From Brevipalpus yothersi (Eukaryota; Arthropoda; Arachnida; Trombidiformes; Tenuipalpidae), in NCBI GenBank assembly GCA_003956705.1, contig QZCP01000233.1, positions 1-64,000 on the forward strand: 64,000 nucleotides of DNA, given 5' to 3'. How positions within the stretch are numbered: position 1 is the first letter of the stretch; each line of letters starts with the position of its first letter. The notes under the pieces were generated by a model. The model was not told the origin of the DNA and did no database searches. It was given only the letters and a program-made list of their open reading frames with translations. This document shows, in pieces, positions 59,257 to 64,000 of this stretch. The position numbers and the translations under genes were made by a program.

Positions 59257-61035
59257 GTTCATTAGAACATAACAGCATAGACAAGCTGATGAATGTGATT
59301 TCTTCGGTAGATAGTAGATCATCATCTGACACACACACACAAGTTTCCCATGTTGAGCTTCCAAGGCAGTAACATGGAAGTATTGTTTGTATGTATTGAT
59401 TGGTATTTTTTGGCTTCATTTTTGCTTGTTGTTTTCCAAAGATGAACAATACTGAAACACACAACCATGGCTATCGAGATGGTATCTCGGTGAGAGCGTT
59501 TCTATTCTATGGACTACTACTCACTGTATAAAAGGTTGACCATTGGAAGTTGTTTTTCGTGGTCATTTGATTTGAGTTTTTCACGCCATCGAATTGGTGG
59601 ACGCTAATTGATTCGATTAGTGGGCCAAGAAAGATTTTCGATCAGATAGCTCATGAATGGAGAGCATAAAAAGACACTGCCTAGTAGTTCTTGGTGAAGA
59701 AGGCGAGAAAAAGAAAAGAAAAAAGAACGAGAGGAAAAGAAAGAATCAATGCCATTCGCTGAATGAGGACGATGAATGAATGCTCTTGTGATTATTGCAC
59801 CACTCCAAGAACTCAATACCATTATTACTAGATGGTATTCCTATGAAAGAATGATAGATCTAGCCTATTTCTGTATCCCTAGAATTTTCCATTCATTTCT
59901 TTCTCCCTTTCCTCACTCGATATTCGAGCAAGTTGTAACCACAAAGTTCATGTGTATTCCAGTGTTTGGTGGTGATGTGGATTGAATTATCCTATCCTCA
60001 AGAAGGTGGTTCACATGATGGATATTCTGATGGAAGAAGACGAACACATACACACATACTCACAAGATAGGATCCATGGAATTAGTTCTTGTATAAAGGT
60101 GTTCACACACTCACATACACAGTGGACAAGATTGAATTCGGCTGGAAGAAGATCTCCTCCTGATGATCGGATTCCAGTTGCCCTTTACTCTTTCTCTCCG
60201 ATCTTCCATCCTCTTGACTATTCTCTTTCAAATCATCCTCCTCTTTCATTCTTGCTCTTCTTGGGATAAACAAGATCCGATTCTCACTCATCCTTCATGT
60301 GTGTATCATGCTCTACATCATCATGCATTCCAATCTGTAACAGTAAAAGGGCACCACTTTCTGTCTCTAGATTGATCAATATCTGTACTGGAATATTCTT
60401 TCACTTTCTCTCTTTCTGGCTCTTTTTATGCAATTACTTTTGTTTTATATGTGGATAAAGTTAACAGTAGATATTCTCATGAAATAGATGAAGTTTTAGC
60501 ATCGCTATTTTGCATGATATTCTTCTTCCCATTTACACACACATGTATGTATATATATACAAATTCGCATTTGATAATGTTCAAGACTGGCTCACTTTTA
60601 TCATAAACTATTTGGTCTCTTTTTCCCTTTCAAACTAACTACTGGGCTATAAATGTGATCATAATTTAGTTTCCGCAACAATATCTGTGATCATAAAATA
60701 CAGGAATCTCAGTATCACGCAAATTCAGGAGTTCATAATGCACTGGCATATATATACCCTGCCAATTGTTTCTCTGTCTCTGGTTGATATTTAATGATAG
60801 TAATCAGTGTTGATTGGGTTATAATTTTAATGAGAAAGAGATGATGAGTAAAAGAGATTGAAAAGAAAAAAAAGGATCTGGAAGAGAGAATGTAAGGCAA
60901 AGGCTAGAGATGATTATGATATGAATTATTGAAGCCCAGTGTCGAAAGGGTGCAAAGAAGCAGAAAAATGGAAACAGGACAGATTTTGAGTCTAATAATA
61001 CTATAAGAGGGCACTTTCAGAGGAGAAAGAATGAC

Positions 61036-61037
<2 letters not shown>

Positions 61038-61096
<59 letters not shown>
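61038..61096. repeat. (AG)n microsatellite
   Basis: Perfect AG run of about 59 bp. Confidence 0.95.
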
Positions 61097-61098
<2 letters not shown>

Positions 61099-61992
61099 AA
61101 TGAAATATTAGGTACTAGGAAAAAGGCCAGAAAAGACCAGAGAGAGGTCATCAGTTGATGCATAAGTAATGACATGGTGCGAGTAAATATGCGTGAAAAT
61201 GGAGCTTCACAAACATAATGATGGTGGAAAGTTGGCAGAATACGGATTATGGAATACACACACACAAGAATAAGATGGAAAGAAAGTATACTTTTCCTTA
61301 TGTATATTCCAGTGTGGCTTCTCTCTCAGGGTACATGTTGGCCAGACTATAATATACACTTGTAATGATAATGTTGTCCATGATTTTTGATGATCCATAT
61401 AAGTGGGTCTTGGTTGGCTCAACTTTGTGTGTATGTGTGTGTGTAACGGTATTTCTCTCTAGTGTACAGGTCAAGTACTTTTCCATCAGAAGCACTAGTC
61501 AAGTTTGTTCAACTAAACTTGGGATCTGCTCTCTCTCTCTCTCTCTTCCTTTTTGTCTCTGGTTCAAAAGACTTAAAGGAATGTCGCTCACTTGTCTTGT
61601 GTCTTGCAATGCTTACTCTTGCATAATATCACCATTATTAGGGAGAGCAAATTATCCGGATTTCCCATAGGAAATCAATGAGGAAGTGGATATCAAAGTA
61701 TTTTGGCATATACCTTATTTTCTTGAGTGTGTCAATCTTTTGAGGTAATATTTTTCGCTCAAAATTTCATGCAAATGATCGTTCTTTTTTCAATGGTGAA
61801 TTTTCAAACATTTTCTCGCATACACACACATGAGGTGCATTGTGTAAATCAATATCGTGATATACCGATTCTGCACACTTCTTGAATAATCTTAATAGCA
61901 TGAAAATCTGCTTCAAAATAGTATACAGTTTAGCTATTCTCATGCAAAAAACAATCTTCTTCAACTGAAATTCAAGTCTCATCAGATCTTAT

Positions 61993-62485
61993 TGTTAGCG
62001 GAAATAGATGTCCCTGCTTTACACACTCCGATCAGCCGTGACGGCTGAATATTTATTGTATTTTCTCCTTCTTTTATAAACTTACTCCTCCCATATCTGC
62101 TCCCTCATAGACGACTCCCACTATTGACTATAAAATGTCATGCATGACACCCGTTTAGAGAGAGGCTGGAATAGGCTGGACATTGACTGATTGAAATCCT
62201 TGTGAAGTGTTATGCTTTCTATGTGTTTGTATTCACTATAATTTCACTTCCTCAGTTTATGTTCATTTATGTTTATCTTTAGTTTGATACCACTCATTAA
62301 ACTGTTCCTTTCTTAATTTCAATCTTCTGTTGACACTCAATTTTACCGGGTTGTACTACTAGCCCCGAAATAAGGTTTGATCGCCTGTGAGTTTCTCGCG
62401 GCCCGAGTAAAACTTGCAAAGTCGAGAGTCGAGTGTTCGATTGGCCAAGCAAGCAAATTGTACATTCGGCTTTTCCTCTATCACA
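61993..62485 (+). mobile_element. Putative 5' LTR of an LTR retroelement
   Basis: The right border is set by the adjacent primer-binding site: sequence ends TATCACA just before it. The left border TGTTAGCGG is my best guess for a TG start, giving about 493 bp. Inside are a TATA box (TATAAAAT, 62129-62136) and an ATTAAA polyadenylation signal (62296-62301), the order expected for U3-R-U5. The base composition becomes less AT-rich than the preceding DNA. The 3' LTR and target duplication are outside the window. Confidence 0.6.
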
Positions 62486-62499
62486 TGGTGGAGATGCCG
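62486..62499 (+). other. Primer-binding site, tRNA-Ala type
   Basis: TGGTGGAGATGCCG is complementary to the CCA-tailed 3' end of animal tRNA-Ala (CGGCATCTCCA plus CCA) over 14 bases. It directly follows the putative LTR, as required for priming minus-strand DNA synthesis. Confidence 0.7.
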
Positions 62500-62605
62500 A
62501 GTACTTCCCACTAAATTGAGTGCCTAAGTTAACATCTTTATTTCGTGTTGTTGACGTGAAGTTCTTTGTGTAAATTCGTCAACCTTATTTTGTGTTCTCT
62601 CTAAA

Positions 62606-64000
62606 ATGTTGTTTCGTCAACGGGTTGAAGGCTTCTCTTCATTTTATCCTTCTGCCAATATGTTTAATTGGTTCTATAATCTCTCACTCGTAAGTCCTTC
62701 GGTCGGTGAACGTCGAGGGCCGGGGAGACCAACTAATGCGGAGCGTGAGCAAGCCGCTATACAGCAGGCATTACGCGTCGAAACTCGTGAGACAAGGTTA
62801 GAACGTCGCCGTAACCGAGAGCTCAATAATGATGATTCTGTTGGGTTGGAACTTCGGGAAGTGCGAGAGCCTGACTCTCATGAGAATGCCGATGGGCAAG
62901 AACTTCGAGTATCTCGAGAGCTCATCGTGCGTGACGCACACAGGTTAGAACTTCGAGCATCTCGAGAGCCTGTGTCGCCTGAAGCTGATGGGTTAGAATT
63001 TCGGGATAACCGAGAGCCGAATCAGCAGTGTATAGGTTTGAATACATCTCGAAATGATCGAGAAAGTGCCCCTCCACATAGTGATGCTGAGTTGGAACTT
63101 CGTCTTAGACGAGAGCTCAGTCATGTTACTAGATTGGAAGATCATACAATACGAGATTCCAATAATGATATTGAAAACAATAATGGGTCCAATTCACGGA
63201 TAAATCGTGACCCTATTGACCCTCATCTCATTGAGAGAGAAATTCAACAATTACGTCAACTTCTTGAAAATGCCAATGACTCCATGCCTCAAAATAATCG
63301 CCATGATAATGAAAGTTCTAATACATTTAATAGTAGATCTGACCGATTTCATCATGTCAATCTGCTGATGAATGCGTCATCGAAAGTGATGCAAGATTTG
63401 CTCTGCAAACATGGCGTACGTATTATCCTTCCACAGATTGCTGCTGTGGAGAAGCTCAAAAAGATTGTAAAAACGCTGGGCTATATGTTTGAATTGCCCC
63501 TTGAGTTCGATAAGCTAACCATCATGGAGTTTAAGACTTTCGTCTCACCTCCATGGATACGATTTTTGCGAAAAAAGGGAATAAGTGAGGATGATATTAT
63601 CATCCTGGTGAATCGCTTCGGTATCCGAAACGAAAGCGATGTGAGGTCACTGAGTATACCTGAAATAGATTCCCTTGAGTTAAGATTGAATGCAAGAAAT
63701 AAGCTACTACTTCTTCGCGCTAAATTGTTAGCCATGCGGAGACTAGCTTTTGTTCAAGACAATGCTAGCTTTTCTTCAGGCTCTGGATGTGAAGATCACT
63801 TGAGCCGTGAAAGCACATCACCTGAGTCCGTTGCTAGTGATGAAGAATCCATGAGAGGTTCAGCACGAGACTTGAGGGATGTGATGAGAGGTAGAAAAAA
63901 TTACCCTTATCCTTCAACACCTGTGAGGCAAAGTCTAAGACACAGGCCTCAGGATAATTTTGATCATCGCTACCACGATGATGGAAGTGTGAAAAGTATC
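62606..64000 (+). CDS. Retroelement 5' ORF (gag-like), open to window edge
   Basis: ATG at 62606 opens a frame of 465 codons without a stop up to the last base. Position just after LTR and primer-binding site suggests a gag-type product, but no CCHC zinc knuckle or protease motif is seen in this part. Residues ~40-45 (RRGPGRP) resemble an AT-hook. From about residue 65 to 185 there are some eight repeats of the form LELRxxRE spaced 14-18 residues. A leucine-rich helical segment follows (REIQQLRQLLENAND), then a globular-looking region (VNLLMNASSKVMQDLL through FRIRNESDVRSL pattern) and an Arg/Ser-rich end. The frame shows no internal break, so the copy may be recent. Confidence 0.65.
   Translation, partial: MLFRQRVEGFSSFYPSANMFNWFYNLSLVSPSVGERRGPGRPTNAEREQAAIQQALRVETRETRLERRRNRELNNDDSVGLELREVREPDSHENADGQELRVSRELIVRDAHRLELRASREPVSPEADGLEFRDNREPNQQCIGLNTSRNDRESAPPHSDAELELRLRRELSHVTRLEDHTIRDSNNDIENNNGSNSRINRDPIDPHLIEREIQQLRQLLENANDSMPQNNRHDNESSNTFNSRSDRFHHVNLLMNASSKVMQDLLCKHGVRIILPQIAAVEKLKKIVKTLGYMFELPLEFDKLTIMEFKTFVSPPWIRFLRKKGISEDDIIILVNRFGIRNESDVRSLSIPEIDSLELRLNARNKLLLLRAKLLAMRRLAFVQDNASFSSGSGCEDHLSRESTSPESVASDEESMRGSARDLRDVMRGRKNYPYPSTPVRQSLRHRPQDNFDHRYHDDGSVKSI

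Larger units (their letters stand above)
46403..61992. other. Long region without recognised genes; possible giant intron
   Basis: About 15.6 kb of AT-rich DNA rich in TTTTCT/GAAAA-type strings and at least eight microsatellites. Many short frames exist but none shows recognisable similarity. The only well-formed splice-bounded piece is the 36-nt candidate microexon at 56695-56730. Because the preceding exon ends on a strong donor, the region may be the intron of that gene; a separate unannotated gene is also possible. Confidence 0.5.

Overview
This is a eukaryotic, AT-rich, intron-bearing window dense in GA/CT microsatellites. Gene content (vinculin, glutamate synthase, SARAF, IFT20, UPF3, TIM23, BAF) and many short GT-AG introns (about 60-150 bp) point to a small-genome arthropod. 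A mite or other chelicerate is my guess from gene content and low-complexity protein tracts; the sequence does not prove it. No rRNA, tRNA gene or CRISPR array was seen.

Layout, left to right. 0.9-4.7 kb (-): the 5' part of a multi-pass membrane protein with a long low-complexity N-terminus. 5.2-6.7 kb: two dispersed repeats, each with a second copy near 15 kb and 20 kb. 7.4-14.3 kb (-): a complete vinculin gene of 14 exons plus a phase-symmetric 61-codon cassette exon in the head-tail linker, and an apparent one-base frameshift in one exon. 15.4-19.2 kb (-): a DUSP19-like phosphatase whose P-loop is lengthened (C-x8-R instead of C-x5-R) and which carries an acidic tail of more than 800 residues. 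21.4-22.3 kb (+): SARAF. 25.2-33.9 kb (-): animal-type fused glutamate synthase (GltB+GltD) in five exons, with a 144-bp GA tract in its first intron.

35.4-43.4 kb is gene-dense: IFT20 (-), then four genes of the barrier-to-autointegration factor (BAF) family at 36.995-37.483 (+), 37.702-38.056 (-), 38.321-38.699 (+) and 41.714-42.124 (+). UPF3 (+) sits between the third and fourth, and TIM23 (-) follows. All four BAF genes share one intron position. Only the last looks like ordinary BAF; two others have lost glycines of the DNA-binding helix-hairpin-helix. This cluster is the most interesting feature I found.

44-46.4 kb holds a small unrecognised ORF and the first coding exon of a predicted type II membrane protein that ends on a strong splice donor. 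From 46.4 to 62 kb I see no recognisable gene, only microsatellites and one well-defined 36-nt microexon in compatible phase; this could be a giant intron. The right edge (62.0-64.0 kb) is the 5' end of an LTR retroelement: a putative LTR with TATA box, a primer-binding site matching the 3' end of tRNA-Ala, and an ORF open to the window edge containing about eight LELR-type repeats.

Exon boundaries were set by eye from GT/AG sites, reading phase and family similarity recalled from knowledge. No search was run.
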